DNA of 64,000 nt. Origin: Latrodectus hesperus (Eukaryota; Arthropoda; Arachnida; Araneae; Theridiidae). How positions within the stretch are numbered: position 1 is the stretch's first letter; the number at the start of each line of letters is the position of its first letter. The stretch lies in NCBI GenBank assembly GCA_037975125.1, contig CM075853.1, forward strand, positions 93,862,773-93,926,772. The letters run 5' to 3'. Position numbers and translations under genes: made by a program. Below are positions 23,147 to 34,690 of this stretch, one piece after another. Below the pieces are notes generated by a model. That model did no database searches, had not been told where the DNA came from, and was given only the letters and a program-made list of their open reading frames with translations.

Positions 23147-23427
23147 ATGTTGTTGTTGCACCAGCATGTTTCCCTGTATCAAGCCCTGAGTTGGGCTCTA
23201 CCAGTTAGATAAAAGCAGACGGGTAGAGTCTTCGTGATTTTGAAGCAAGAACCAAGCAGAAGACTCCTATATTTTGCTTGGCATCCTTAGAGGTATTGAT
23301 ACCATGAAATATTTAACGTGACTCACCGCTTTTAGCGAATGCGATGGATCTTCGGTTAAGACGGGATTCGAGTTCACTACCTTCTGATAATGAGAACGAC
23401 GCCCTAACCAACCAGGCCATCGCATGT
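23147..23427 (-). mobile_element. SINE-D, near full length
   Basis: On the minus strand the head GCGATGGCCTGGTTGGTTAGGGC (A-box region) and GAACTCGAATCCCGTC (B box) are tRNA-like. A body and a CAACAACAACATG tail follow. Homologous along its length to 45350-45620 in the opposite orientation, which proves it is a repeat. Confidence 0.8.
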
Positions 23428-24268
23428 TATTTTTTTACTGTTATCTAAAAAATTGGATACGGTTGATTAATTCTATCGAACTGACCGAAGCTTCAATTAA
23501 TTAATAGATCGAAGTCTCGGTCAGCAGAAACAGGCACTAGGAAAACGAATAATAATAACTTAAGCGTGATTGAGCGAGAACAGCTTCTGTGTAAAATATA
23601 CCTTCATTTTTACTGTAGTGTCGAAAACTCGATTCACACACTGCGGGAAAATCTTGTGTTACTGGATTTATACAGGTTAATCCAGCGGAAAAGAATAGAA
23701 GAATGAAGCAAGTTCAACAATGATTGGGATCGAATTTCGGACCAACCAATGAGCCACAGATATCTTACCAATTTTTTTATGTGTGGCAATTTTAACGAAT
23801 GAAAGTGTCTATTTTGTCAATATACTAACTTCAGTAAAATTACATTTCTTCAAATTACATTTTGTAAACCAGTCCACTTCTATCTTATAATTAAAAAAAA
23901 TATTTTTTTACATTTAACAATTTTAACGGAAATTTTTTTTTTTTTTTACAATCGAAAATGATCCGGAGTCATTACTTCAATAATCACACATCAACACAGC
24001 TGGAAATTTTTCATGCATATTTGTTTTATGTTGTGGAAGAATAAAATTTTATCTGAAGTTGCATATTCTTGTAATCACTAAAACAGCCAATGGATGTAAA
24101 TTAACGATTCATCAATGAAGAAGCTAAATTTCAATTGTGATTCAAATAAAATATTGAAAAATTAAAATAATGTCGAAAAAACAATATAACTTGGAAAAAT
24201 ATTAAAAATGGTTTTTATTGCAAAAAAAATATTTCATCACGTATTATTTTAAGATTTAAGTACTTTTT
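23428..24268. other. No recognised feature
   Basis: Contains an inverted pair AAGCTTCAATTAATTAATAGATCGAAG-like near 23488-23515 and a T run near 23932-23947. No gene. Confidence 0.4.
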
Positions 24269-24305
24269 TAATACATCAAATATTCGAATAATATTTGATG
24301 CATTA
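24269..24305. repeat. Hairpin
   Basis: 16-nt arms (TAATACATCAAATATT and AATATTTGATGCATTA) with one G-T pair around a CGAAT loop. The flanks are AT-rich with nothing else recognised. Confidence 0.6.
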
Positions 24306-25045
24306 AATGTACATTAGACGTATTTAAGTAAAATTTGGACAATTTTCTTATTAAACACTTTAAAATAATTTTCTGATTTTGATAATTAAGTAAATAACAA
24401 AGTAAAATGCTTAGCTTGTAAACTATTTCTGAAATTACTTTTGTTGGGATATTTGAAAATAAAGCAAAATTAAATCAGCCTAAAAAGTGATTACGTAACT
24501 TCAAGCATAATAGTCTTTAAAAATTATTCTAAGCACTAAAATGTACTTTTGGTTTCAATATTTCCATAAGTAAAATATATCTGTTATATTTCATTAGGAT
24601 TTACCTTCCATAAAATGAAAATAAGAAAGCAAATACTTTAGCTCTCGAGCAAAATTCTATTGTATTTGATTTCAGAATTCTTAGTATAAAATTTTCGCAC
24701 ATTTGATATTTCGATCATGTATCGAAAAATAAATAAATGTATAAAAATACCAGACAATAAAGAAAAGGAGAGAAAGTTGTAACTTAACTTAAAGCTAATG
24801 CTCAAAAGAAACCGTCAACTATAAACCCCGACACAGAAAGCTGAATGAATCAACCTTGACAAGATAAGCATGTTTGTATAAATCATCCAGTATTCTTCCA
24901 TAATCGGAAGATCTCAGATCCTTGGCTGATTTTTCACTCGACACGAGATCTCTCTCTCTCTTTGTCGCCAATTTTATATTTAATCATAATTTTTTTATTT
25001 TATTTTAAGTGCTTCTTAAAAGCATTAAGTATTAAAGTTATACGC

Positions 25046-25098
25046 GAGCGTGAATAGGATTAAAATAAGTATTACTTATTTTAAGTTTGTTCACGCTC
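25046..25098. repeat. Near-perfect palindrome
   Basis: GAGCGTGAA at 25046-25054 mirrors TTCACGCTC at 25090-25098, and TAAAATAAGTA at 25061-25071 mirrors TACTTATTTTA at 25073-25083. The six intervening positions on each side pair partly, with wobble. The single-nucleotide centre makes it a DNA palindrome rather than a looped RNA hairpin. Confidence 0.7.
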
Positions 25099-25304
25099 AT
25101 AGAACTGTTTTCGATACATAATTTAATGTATAAATCTGTCTTTTTACAGTAAGCGGAGTTGCATAAAGAAAAACAATCCATGTAAAAAAAAAGCTGGCTA
25201 AATAGAATAGGAGAATGATAAAGTTACACGCTTGTTACTGTATATAATGGTGACTGGCGATATATTACAAATTATTAATAAAAAATATTTCATCAATGGA
25301 ACAC

Positions 25305-25390
25305 ACTATAGCTAAGTGGTAGGATAATTCTATTCTTAGCGAAAAGTCTCAGATTCAGTCTCAGTTACTAATAAACAATGCTGGAGTCTC
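25305..25390 (+). mobile_element. SINE-B head fragment
   Basis: TAGCTAAGTGGTAGGATAATTC resembles a tRNA A-box region and AGATTCAGTCTCAGTTACT lies where the B-box region of SINE-B would be. Truncated by the neighbouring SINE-A. Confidence 0.4.
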
Positions 25391-25394
25391 ATTT

Positions 25395-25555
25395 TGTGGT
25401 TTCTCTTCCTTTAATTTTGATACGCTAGGTTAATTAGACCTCGGGAAGGAATCAAAAAAGAACTCCATGATGAACAAAATATGCATGGCTGAAATAAGAA
25501 CTGAACTCACGAATTTCCAAAAAGAAATCTGAGTGCTGTTTATCTGCCAGATAAC
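25395..25555 (-). mobile_element. SINE-A copy, degraded
   Basis: Matches at GATACGCTAGGTTAATTAGACC and at GAACTCACGAATTTCC. The 105-codon open minus-strand frame over 25430-25747 is partly this repeat and is not called as a gene. Confidence 0.5.
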
Positions 25556-26679
25556 AAATTTCCAATCGAACAGCAAAAATATTTTATTTCTATTTTTTTG
25601 TCTGAACATTAAAAAATTTAATAGGGTTTTGAATCTTTTCACTTTTGTGATGTGAAAAGGAGAGTACACTAGATCATGTGTTAATTGCGTCAATTGATCG
25701 ATGTTCAAAATGATGATGTAATTGGCTGTATTAAATTTGGGAGGCATAATTTGCCAGCTGGAAATATATAGTAAAGATTAAACCTAATATGAAAAAAACT
25801 TAATTGGATTTATCTCATATGAAATGTTTAAAAAATGTATTAAAATACATTTTAGTGGCGAAGAAATAAATTATCGTTTTCGAACATTTAAAACACAAGG
25901 AGGATATTTTTTTACAAGAAAAGCTAAAATGGATTCCTTGCATACTATTTTTAAATCCCATTCGAGTATAATAAACTCACTGAGCTAAATATTCAATAGG
26001 TAAAAATAGACTCTTCTTTTGACAAGATCAGTTATTTTTATTTGAATATGCATCCGTTTTTATAGGTAATTAAACATCCTGCAAAAGCCATAAAATGTTT
26101 TATAACCTTTTTATTAACATTGATCCAGATGTCGCTCGCAAACCCTTGATTATGTGGATTTTATTCTCTTCATATGAATGATACAGCTGTTAACTTTTCC
26201 GCGAAAAAAGAAAATAAATTAACAATTAATCTAAAATTTCAGAGAAGACGATGAGATGACCAAGGTAAAGTTTAATATTCCCCAGCCGTTTCCATTGTCG
26301 CCAGCAAAACTTTTCTTGGATAAAGTTGCGATTTATTTTCATTTTACATATTTAATTTATTAACAATATTTTGTATAAGATCCCTGGTTCAATACCATGC
26401 AAATTTAAAAATGGGAGAATTTTTTTGGTACCACGGAATGATTAGACATTTCAAAACCGCCGCGTACAGCCTTTCGTGCGGACTTTTCAACTTACTTTTT
26501 CATCGCAATGACATGTCACATGAAAGAAATTTCCTTGTCTACTTCCAAAAGACTCCCAAGTACCCACCCAGAGATCCAAACTAGAAATATCATATCCATC
26601 TCCCACTGAGTTTGTGGTTGAGAGGGAACTCGTAACTTTCTTTTCCAAAAGAGCGTCTTATTTGCATCTTATGATAAGA
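25556..26679. other. No recognised gene
   Basis: AT-rich. A SINE-B core in reverse orientation may lie at about 26530-26600 (CCAAAAGACTCCCAAGTACCC). Nothing else supported. Confidence 0.4.
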
Positions 26680-26880
26680 CCAGAAGATGAGAGAATTTGT
26701 GTTTCCCTTTCTATGTGTATATAAGGTTGTGGTGTGTACTTGAGAAATTTCATATAACCTCAACGCGACAGACGAAAAATGCTTTGTCTGTAAAACATCC
26801 TTTCGGAAGAAGCTCTGGAATGTGTGTCTAAAAGCCTTATAACAAACTTCAGCTATTACATTATCTGTGATATGAGTGTC
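26680..26880 (+). mobile_element. SINE-B copy, degraded
   Basis: TTTGTGTTTCCCTTTCTATGTGTATATAAGG, GTACTTGAGAAATTTC, CCTTTCGGAAGAAGC and AAAGCCTTATAACAAACTTCAGC follow in SINE-B order. The tail part is the best preserved. Confidence 0.55.
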
Positions 26881-28430
26881 AAATATATTCAGATGAAAAG
26901 ATAGTTAACAGAATTTACTCTTTTATATAAATTTGACATTTTCTTGCACAGTCGAATTATGGTTTTGCACAATCGAAATAAACTAAAATCTCGTTCTTTT
27001 AGGCTGCGGACCATGAATGAAAGAATTGCTGAAATTTCAAATCTAATAATGTAAAAATTAAAAAAAAAGAAATGAGAGTTATTAAGAAAACAGTTTTTTA
27101 AAATTTTATTTTTAACAATGATGCAGTCATATATGTGTTATTATTACGAAATTAAAAGACCGCATAGAGATCAACTGCAATTCACTAAGAATTTTCAATT
27201 TAAAGATTCATTGCTTTTGTTTCGTTTAATCCTAGAGACATATCCAGTTACTATGGTTGCTCCATTCTTCTCTTTCTTAGATGATATATGTTACTGGGAC
27301 AGCGATAGCCTGTTGAGAAAAGGCATTATGAAGGTAACGGATTTGGTAGCTGACACCACCTAATCAGTCATTATGGTAAGACCTAAGCATGTTAAGTTTT
27401 CGTAGGATGTAATAGTTCTCCCCTGTCATAGAAATTTGAAATGATTAGTGACAATTTAGAAATCATTCTTGGGAGGAAACTTCAAGTCATAATGATGAGG
27501 CAGTTGAATTTATTTATATGGCTTGGAAGGCAAAAGATCCATGACTGCTTACTTGGACAAGACCTCCTGTTCTTTAAGTAACTTTAGAACTTTACAAGCA
27601 ATTTCCATGAGAAGACTTATGCATGTTTTACATTTATTTAAACAGTTATTAAAATTGTATAAATGTTTTGCATATAAAATTTCGTTAAGATTTGTATTTT
27701 GTCAACTAAAAATGTTTAAAAATATAAATGACAAATTGTAATTTTAATATATCTCAATATTTTCTGATGTTATTATTTACAATAGGAACCATTTTGAGTT
27801 CACCGCAATTAGATTCGATTTCTTTGTTGTGATCTAAGATCACTTTTTCCATACGCGAATTTATTCGATTGAGATCAACAATTTAATATAGAATCCAAAA
27901 CACTATAACCTAAAACACAAAAAAACTAAAATATATTAACATTTGAGATGAAAATCGATATTCACATGAAATGCTGAATTGAAAACGAAAAAGATGCCAT
28001 TTAGTTTCCAGCTAGTTTTGGATTCACCTGTGCTCATTGATGGAAAAGCGCTATGCGGAAAGGAAGATTCCAAATGGAATTTAATCACTGTTGAAGAATG
28101 GAAGGTGGATGTTTCAGCTCTTCTTACCGCATGCCATCTACCTGGACTGATGCTAAGTAGTTCTCTGAATTTACTTTTACTGTATGTGAATATGATCAAC
28201 AATATCTGAAATGACCTTCCAGTAGAGAATATTCAATGGTTGTCCAAATGCGTCATAACAATCATCCGATGTTAGAATTTCCATGTTTTCAACAAAAATG
28301 TTATTTATACAAGCTACTATAAGTGACCATGCTAGTTAATGCTCATTTACCTTCTTAAAGCTTTGCTCGATTCTGATATATTTTTAAAATTGCTTCCAAT
28401 GAAAGTAAGCAATTTTAGTTCATCTAACTT
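26881..28430. other. Two unexplained open stretches, no gene call
   Basis: Frames at 27118-27363 (81 codons, plus), 27979-28209 (76 codons, plus) and 27936-28202 (88 codons, minus) lie in patches with more balanced composition. None matches a domain I know and none shows a convincing pair of splice sites. The patch at about 27990-28170 is open on both strands, typical of GC-richer noncoding DNA. Confidence 0.35.
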
Positions 28431-29678
28431 ATATATATATATAAGCTTAATTTACTTTAAATAAAGTCAAATTAATAAAGCTAAATAAATAACACGAGAA
28501 AAAATCAAATGATACATGGAACTAATTTTGTATTTGATGGTTATTGATGCATTTAATGTTCAAATGTTACATTTTAAAACTTCTTATTAATTGAACGTAG
28601 TCTTATTTTGTAATTTTCAGTAAAAATTCAGTCAGTTCTGATTGCAGAAAGTTTGCTTTAGATACCACAAACAAACTTAACATCTTTCCATTTAAAATAT
28701 ACATTGTGACTTTACTTAAAAGATTTCTTATTTAACTTCGAAACTTCCTCCACGAAAATTGTAGACACAAACTATGTATTCGAAGTAGATAATTATATCA
28801 AAATTTTGTTGAATGTTCAACAATAAATAATTTAAAATAAAATTTAATTCAAATATTTGGAAAAAATGGATTAATTGTAGAAGTTTTCATTTAACGAAAT
28901 GAATTGTGAATAGAAATAAAACGTTATTGTGCAAAATCTTTTATTGTATTTAAAAAATACATCATTAAAAATAAAAAGAAATATAATAACATTGCCATAA
29001 TATATTATTACATGTACATTATACACAATTCGGCATATTCTTCGGCAATTGTTATAAAAAATCTTTTCAAGCCTGAATTAGCTTTGATGACATTATCTCG
29101 CACATGACTGATATAAAGTTAATGATGTTAGCTTTTCAAACTATTGTGCTCTAGTTCATCAAATGGTCCCTCCACAAGCAAAATATATCATTCTGAAGGC
29201 ATCCTGTGGAATTACTGAAGATACTAACCAGTTACGCAAGCTAGCAGTTTTTATTACAAATTACTATCTGTATTCACTTACCGATCCAATAAGTGATTTG
29301 GCTAAAAGGTCGTAATGTTTCATCCAATTTAGAAAAATGTTATTGATCTCTCTCACACACGCATATTATATATAAAAACTCCTGATTATCCCGAAATTGA
29401 ATTGAGCGGACTTTCGGGGATAATCCATAAATTTATGAAAACAATGAATCAAATCATCACAAATATTGCTGTGAACAATTTAATAACTAACATGAACACG
29501 CTTATCAGTTGAAGAATAGTAATATTGATTATAAATTTGATTTTAATATGTTGATATAAGTCAATAGTTATACTATTTTTCCTGTAAAAAGAAATATTAT
29601 TTTTTACATTGAAGTATTTCTTCCTTATATAACTCTATTGAAGATTTTATAGAATTTATATACTGCAGACAATCCAGA
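28431..29678. other. AT-rich unique DNA, nothing recognised
   Basis: Short TA tract at 28431-28443. No gene or dispersed repeat identified. Confidence 0.5.
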
Positions 29679-29855
<177 letters not shown>

Positions 29856-29856
29856 A

Positions 29857-30411
29857 ATGATGAGGAATTTTTGGAAAGACCTAAGTTTATTTTGTATTTA
29901 TAACAATTATATTTCTTATGGAGAAAATATTTATTTACAAGTTAACGGCATTCCCCAGGGTTCCAAATTTTCAAGTATATTGGCAAATTTGTTTTTAAAC
30001 TACTATGAAAAATCATTTATTATACAAATGCCTTTTGCTTACAGATATATTGACGATTTAATCATTTTTAATTGCCTAGAATTCTATAAAATTTACAATA
30101 ATATATATCCTAAGGAATTAAAATTAATTAAAACTAATATTGATAACTTAAAAACTGAATTTCAAGATATTTCAATTACGATAAAAGATAACCACACATT
30201 TACTGACATATATGATAAAACTAATAATTTTAATTTCAAAATTAATAAACTAATTTTCTGGAATTCAAACATTTCAATTAAAATTTATAAAAATATTATT
30301 TTTAATCAACTTAATAGAATATACAATATATGTAATAACTTAAATAACATCAGTAAACAATTAAATAGACTAGAAAATATTTTAACTCATAAAATATTTA
30401 ACTCAAAATAA
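29857..30411 (+). pseudogene. 5'-truncated reverse transcriptase, Penelope-like
   Basis: 184 codons open from just inside the left inverted repeat; an in-frame stop at 29845 precludes extension, so the first Met is merely the first in the remnant. Residues 31-36 read GIPQGS (RT motif 4/B), 43-50 ANLFLNYY, and 64-67 YIDD, the catalytic aspartate pair of motif 5/C. Further on, NIYPKEL and IYDKTNNFNF match the palm-thumb pattern of Penelope-like RTs. The fingers with the first catalytic Asp, and any GIY-YIG endonuclease, are absent. The product could not be active alone. No in-frame stop inside the fragment implies recent decay or constraint. Assignment to Penelope-like elements is by motif spacing only; other rare RT clades are possible. 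Confidence 0.75.
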
Positions 30412-30443
30412 TATTTTAACTCATTGCAGAAAAGCCATAATTT

Positions 30444-30490
30444 GTGCCAATGTGGTCAACACCCCCTGAAGAAGCTGGCCATATTGGTAC
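30444..30490 (+). other. 12-bp stem-loop with hammerhead-like loop motif
   Basis: GTGCCAATGTGG (30444-30455) pairs along all 12 positions, two of them G-U, with CCATATTGGTAC (30479-30490). The 23-nt loop holds CTGAAGAAG (from 30466), one base from the hammerhead core CTGATGA, and a GTC triplet lies at 30455-30457 where cleavage would occur in a hammerhead. The GAAA strand and stem II are missing, so if it was a ribozyme it is dead. Hammerhead motifs are established parts of Penelope-like elements. Confidence 0.55.
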
Positions 30491-30623
30491 TTTATTCCAT
30501 TTATATCTATCTTTCTTTGATATTTTTCTTTGAAATTTCTTTCAAGTATTTTCAATGTAATTCATTCCGTTTGATATTTTAATATTTTCAATGTACTATT
30601 CTCCATTTGGCATTTTTCATTGT

Positions 30624-30668
30624 ATTTTGTTTCATTATATTCATTATAAAATATACTATTAACTATAT
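30624..30668 (-). repeat. Right arm of 45-bp inverted repeat
   Basis: Inverted counterpart of 29811-29855. The 212 bp between the RT stop codon and this arm hold the stem-loop and AT-rich sequence with repeated TTCAATGTA/ATTTTTC words, possibly the 3' noncoding part of the retroelement. Confidence 0.9.
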
Positions 30669-30779
30669 CTTAGTAATACTATTCTAGCTGCTTTTGCGCT
30701 AAATGTATTGCTAAGCTTAAATATTTTTATATATTCTGGTGCTTTTCAGTTCTATATCTAACTTTGCATTTATATTTAT

Positions 30780-30787
<8 letters not shown>

Positions 30788-30855
<68 letters not shown>
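30788..30855. repeat. (TA)n microsatellite
   Basis: About 68 bp of uninterrupted TA, preceded by TACATACA, 120 bp to the right of the inverted repeat. The RT relict therefore lies between two long TA arrays. Confidence 0.95.
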
Positions 30856-30862
<7 letters not shown>

Positions 30863-30920
30863 TAATGTTTTGTCTAATGCCATCTTGGAAATAAATATAA
30901 GGCTTTCTTCTATCTTGAAA

Positions 30921-31013
30921 CTGCAGTTTAAAGTGGATTCTAAATCATACTTGAAATGAGAGGCGAACTCGTGAACTTTAAATCACAACGATAATTTATT
31001 CAGTTGCTAACCT
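30921..31013 (-). mobile_element. SINE-A fragment
   Basis: CTGCAGTTTAAAGTGGATTCTAAATCA, GAGAGGCGAACTCGTGAACT and CAGTTGCTAACC match the head half of SINE-A. Confidence 0.65.
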
Positions 31014-31626
31014 TTCATTGTATATATATATTCTTTTATCTAGTTTGTTTCTGTGCAGTATGTTATTTACAGGGCGAGAATATCGGTTCACCATTTGATT
31101 AAGGAAAAAAATAATCTTATTTCGGAAACAATTCGGAGAATGTGATTAGTAATGATCATGATTATAACTATATTTTTACTCAGAACAAAACAATATAGAC
31201 CAAAAATTTCTATCTCATGTAGATCGGCCGAATTGCAAAAGCTACTACGCATGAGTTACCTTTTTCGAAAGTGTATTTAAAGCAGATTAAAGATATACAC
31301 TTATTCTGAAGAATATTTTATGAGTAAAATCAATATGAACATAATTTTATCTTATGGAAAGAGGATTAAAAATTATATTTTTATAAAACATTATAGAGAA
31401 GAAAAATTAGGTTTTAATATTTTTCAAGGAATAATTTGATTTGTGTATCATTCAACACCTAAAATCTTTATAATCGTTTGAACATCATCCACTCTAACTT
31501 TAATAGATAATATACCATATACACGTATCGCAAGTTTGGAAACTAGAAGACTGAAAACATTCATCAGACCCAATCAAATGAAGATGCAAAAAGCCTTTAT
31601 TCAACAATAGTTGGACTCCAGTTTAT
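31014..31626. other. No recognised feature
   Basis: AT-rich; a weak SINE-B-like patch near 31540-31620 (GATGCAAAAAGCC, CAACAATAGTTGG) is not called. Confidence 0.4.
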
Positions 31627-31803
31627 GAACTTATCTGTCGCTCAACGATCATTTTCTGCACACAAGGACTAATTAAACCGGAACCTACGTTTTAGAGTGG
31701 ATTCTGAACCACAATACAAACATCCATGTCTAAGGGGAGATTCGAACCCAAGAACTGTCGAACTGAAAACAAAAGCGCTAAGCATTATGCTACCAGCTCA
31801 GCG
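31627..31803 (-). mobile_element. SINE-A copy, well preserved
   Basis: Full-length order: TGTCGCTCAACGATCATTTTC, GCACACAAGGACTAATTAAACCGG, GTGGATTCTGAACCAC, GAGATTCGAACCCAAGAACTG, and GCTACCAGCTCAGC at the head. Confidence 0.85.
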
Positions 31804-32969
31804 TGATTTCTATGAGGAAATATTGACAAAAATATAGTGCTCTTTCTTTGATATCACAAGATGCAGTTTGAGAAGAACTGCTCCAAAGTATTCCTCTATT
31901 CTAATATTTCGATTCCAAGCTCGTAATTGAATGGACGAAATGAAATCTACAGTTAAGCAATTCGTAGGTTCGAATTCTATAGCAGCTGTTGATGTATCTC
32001 GTGGTTCTGATCGTAGCTCTAGGTAGAAAAAGTCCCCGTGTCAAATTTATTCGTAAATTGACAAACGAATCAAATCCAATATTTCATCCGACATTATTTT
32101 TTAACTGCAGTTAAAAGGAATCGCACCATGCTTGCTTTAAATCTTTTCCAATGTCATTTGGAAATCTGTTGTACATTAATACTTAGGTGACCTTGACATT
32201 AAAATGAAACCTTTATAGAATAAGTAGAATTAACTTCACACCCCACTGCATTTTGGAGAAAGATGAAAGTAGATAAGATAATCTATTCTATAACAAGATA
32301 AAAATTAATAACAGTTAGAAAGTTTGTTGAGGTCGCAGTCAGAGGACGCTGCACGAAATAATCGAGAAGAGAAAAAAATGACATAATACTTTAATAGGAA
32401 TAATTACAGCCCAAATATTATCTCGGAAATGCAAATTTATGTTTCATACATAGAGGAAGTGACCTTGTAAAGATCATCATGTATCATCAAAAAAAGTAAT
32501 GAGCTATAACATCACATTCGGGATATTCTAACTGTTTAAATTTGTTGTTAACTGTTCACATCCTTAGCGGTTTGTCTTCGAAGAGATCTTTTTATTGATT
32601 GAAGGCCAATATTCATAAGACGTAAAGAAGGGAAATACATGAGCACCTATATCGACATACAAGTATGCAGAAATGATATACTCATTTACAGTTGTGCCAC
32701 AGTAGCTGGAATCAAACTAGTGATTTCCCATTCTAAGAGTTTTATCGCTGAAAACTTGATGCAGTGTTAATTAATAATTTAAAATGTGGTAGATGTACTG
32801 ATTATACTAATTGCTGAAACATATTACAAACTTTTATTAACACACACATTCACAGCATATTGTTTTCATTTTTTTTCTTTTGACGAGAGTGAGTCGAATT
32901 TGCATGTCATAAGACAGAACTTCCGGATATCCATTCCAATAAACAACATACAATATTCATTATCAATCA
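31804..32969. other. No gene; one SINE-B head fragment
   Basis: At about 31925-32045 a plus-oriented SINE-B head can be read (TACAGTTAAGCAATTCG, GTAGGTTCGAATTCTATAGC, GTAGAAAAAGTCCCCGTG). The rest is AT-rich without a recognised feature. Confidence 0.45.
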
Positions 32970-33200
32970 CTTCATGGCTTAGTAGTGTTTTGCTTTTTAG
33001 AGTAGGTCTCGGGTTCCACTGTTAAACAATGGGAGATAAGTCTGAAGTTTCTGTTTCCTGCAGATATATCTGACGAGACTGGTATACGGGGAAATTCCTT
33101 ATTTTCTACCTTGCGACATGAGAATACAGTCCATTATTTAAGCAAAGTTTTACCAGAGGGCAATAATATCCTATGGGTATTAAAATACTTTATTGTTGTC
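32970..33200 (+). mobile_element. SINE-B copy, near full length
   Basis: tRNA-like head (ATGGCTTAGTAGTG; CTCGGGTTCCACTG in B-box position), then ACAATGGGAGATAAG, TTCTGTTTCCTGCAGATATA, TACCTTGCGACATGAGAATACAGTCC and CAGAGGGCAATAATATCC. Collinear with 49729-49984. Confidence 0.75.
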
Positions 33201-33507
33201 TACAAAAGCCAAACAATCGAAATTTAGTGAAATAAGATCAACGTCTCACACACTTTTCTAAAATCAAAGCCAAACATCATTCCTTCTTTGTTCAATAATG
33301 GCTAAGAGCAAACATAGAGCCAGCTATTCTGGATAGTGTGACGAACTACTCTTGGCCACAATGATCCCAATAGATAAAGTAACTCTTCTGATAGATGTGG
33401 GAAACGTTATCTTCCTAAATTTTTTTCCAATGAAATCTTTTAAGATATCGTAAAAATAATATTGGAATATCAATGAAATCATCAATTAAAATTAAATTAA
33501 TTTATAC

Positions 33508-33536
33508 CTTCAAATAACTGCAGCAGTTATTTGAAG
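33508..33536. repeat. Perfect palindrome, 14-bp arms
   Basis: CTTCAAATAACTGC, one A, then its exact complement. First of three consecutive palindromes. Confidence 0.9.
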
Positions 33537-33563
33537 AACCTTATATATAGGACACATGGCCAA

Positions 33564-33613
33564 AATTGAGAATCACACAAAATAAGATATCTTATTTTGT
33601 GTGATTCTCAATT
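33564..33613. repeat. Perfect 50-bp palindrome
   Basis: Two 25-bp arms meet without a spacer at 33588/33589 (AATAAGAT|ATCTTATT at the centre, AATTGAG/CTCAATT at the ends). Perfect zero-spacer palindromes of this length are normally unstable, so this one should be recent or maintained. Confidence 0.95.
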
Positions 33614-33689
33614 CTGTGTGAGTTTGGTTTGCACTTAAGCAAAATTACGAATGTAGCTTAAGTGCAAGCCAATTGTGCTCAACAGAATT
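33610..33689. repeat. Long imperfect hairpin
   Basis: TTGCACTTAAGC (33629-33640) pairs exactly with GCTTAAGTGCAA (33656-33667) around a 15-nt loop. The stem continues outward with small interruptions to AATTCTGT/ACAGAATT. Size (about 80 nt) resembles a precursor microRNA or a tiny foldback transposon. Its left end overlaps the 50-bp palindrome by a few bases. Confidence 0.75.
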
Positions 33690-34544
33690 CATATCTGGAC
33701 GCACATTTATCAATAACAAACTAATTCGCAGAATATGAATATTATTTACCAAATGATTGAGAAATCACAAGGACACAGCAATAAATGTAATACATTTATG
33801 TGTAATACATATATATGTAATACATTAAAAATTTTTACTCATATTAGCAGTATATAGGTTTTATAACTATATTTGCATTTCTCCTCACTTATCAAATTAA
33901 TGTCATTTTGAGCATATATAATATTTTGGCAATTCGCTTAGTACACTCATAAGTTGTAATAATAAAAGATTTTTTCCCAAACACAATTATAAGAAATGAA
34001 ATCTAATTATTTTTTTCTACTTGTCTAAAATCTATTCAACGAGTTAATTGTTTTTCCCTCAAATATTTAATTCATTTAAAAATATTTAATTGATATTTCA
34101 CCCTAATTTTTTTAACAGTTCTAAATATTTAATAGATTGATTTATTATTTCTTCATTCAAAATGGAGAAAAGTATGAATGAATAAAATATTAAAACAAGT
34201 AATCACGTTGTATAAAAAGAGAAAACGAAAAAGAAATAAATCAGCAAAAATAACTTTTGATTTTTGAAAAAATATTTGCATTTGAATATTTTGTTATAAT
34301 CTCTTTCATTTTAGCTTTAAAATACAAACAAAAATTCCAATCTGACATTTTTGCTTTAATCGATATAACTCCATTTGTCTTAAGTTGTCTCCTTGGCAAT
34401 TATTTTCTGTTTAGAAACTTATACAAGCCATTTTAAAGAGATTTAATATTTTTTCTTTATTTGTCACAATGTAAATATTTTTTTATATTATGATTTACCA
34501 TCGCATATTGCGCTCTTCTAAATGAACAGTCTTAATTTCGTTTC
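33690..34544. other. AT-rich unique DNA, nothing recognised
   Basis: A triple ATACATTTATGTGTAATAC-type repetition occurs near 33785-33825. No gene. Confidence 0.5.
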
Positions 34545-34690
34545 CAGTAACTTTTGTACATGAAGAAATGGACATTGCGTTTGTTCCGCGATGGGCTACT
34601 TTTATATTTTCCGGATTTTCTACCTTGTGACACGTGAATATGGTCCACTAATTATAAAAAATTACTTTCGGAGTAAATTTGAGTTTTCAC
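34545..34690 (+). mobile_element. SINE-B copy, degraded
   Basis: TTTTCTACCTTGTGACACGTGAATATGGTCCACTA is the best conserved segment, followed by TACTTTCGGAG. The head is poorly preserved. Confidence 0.6.

Noticed and set aside
27979..28209. 76-codon plus frame as a small gene
   Set aside because: Both strands are open and no domain, signal peptide or splice sites can be supported.
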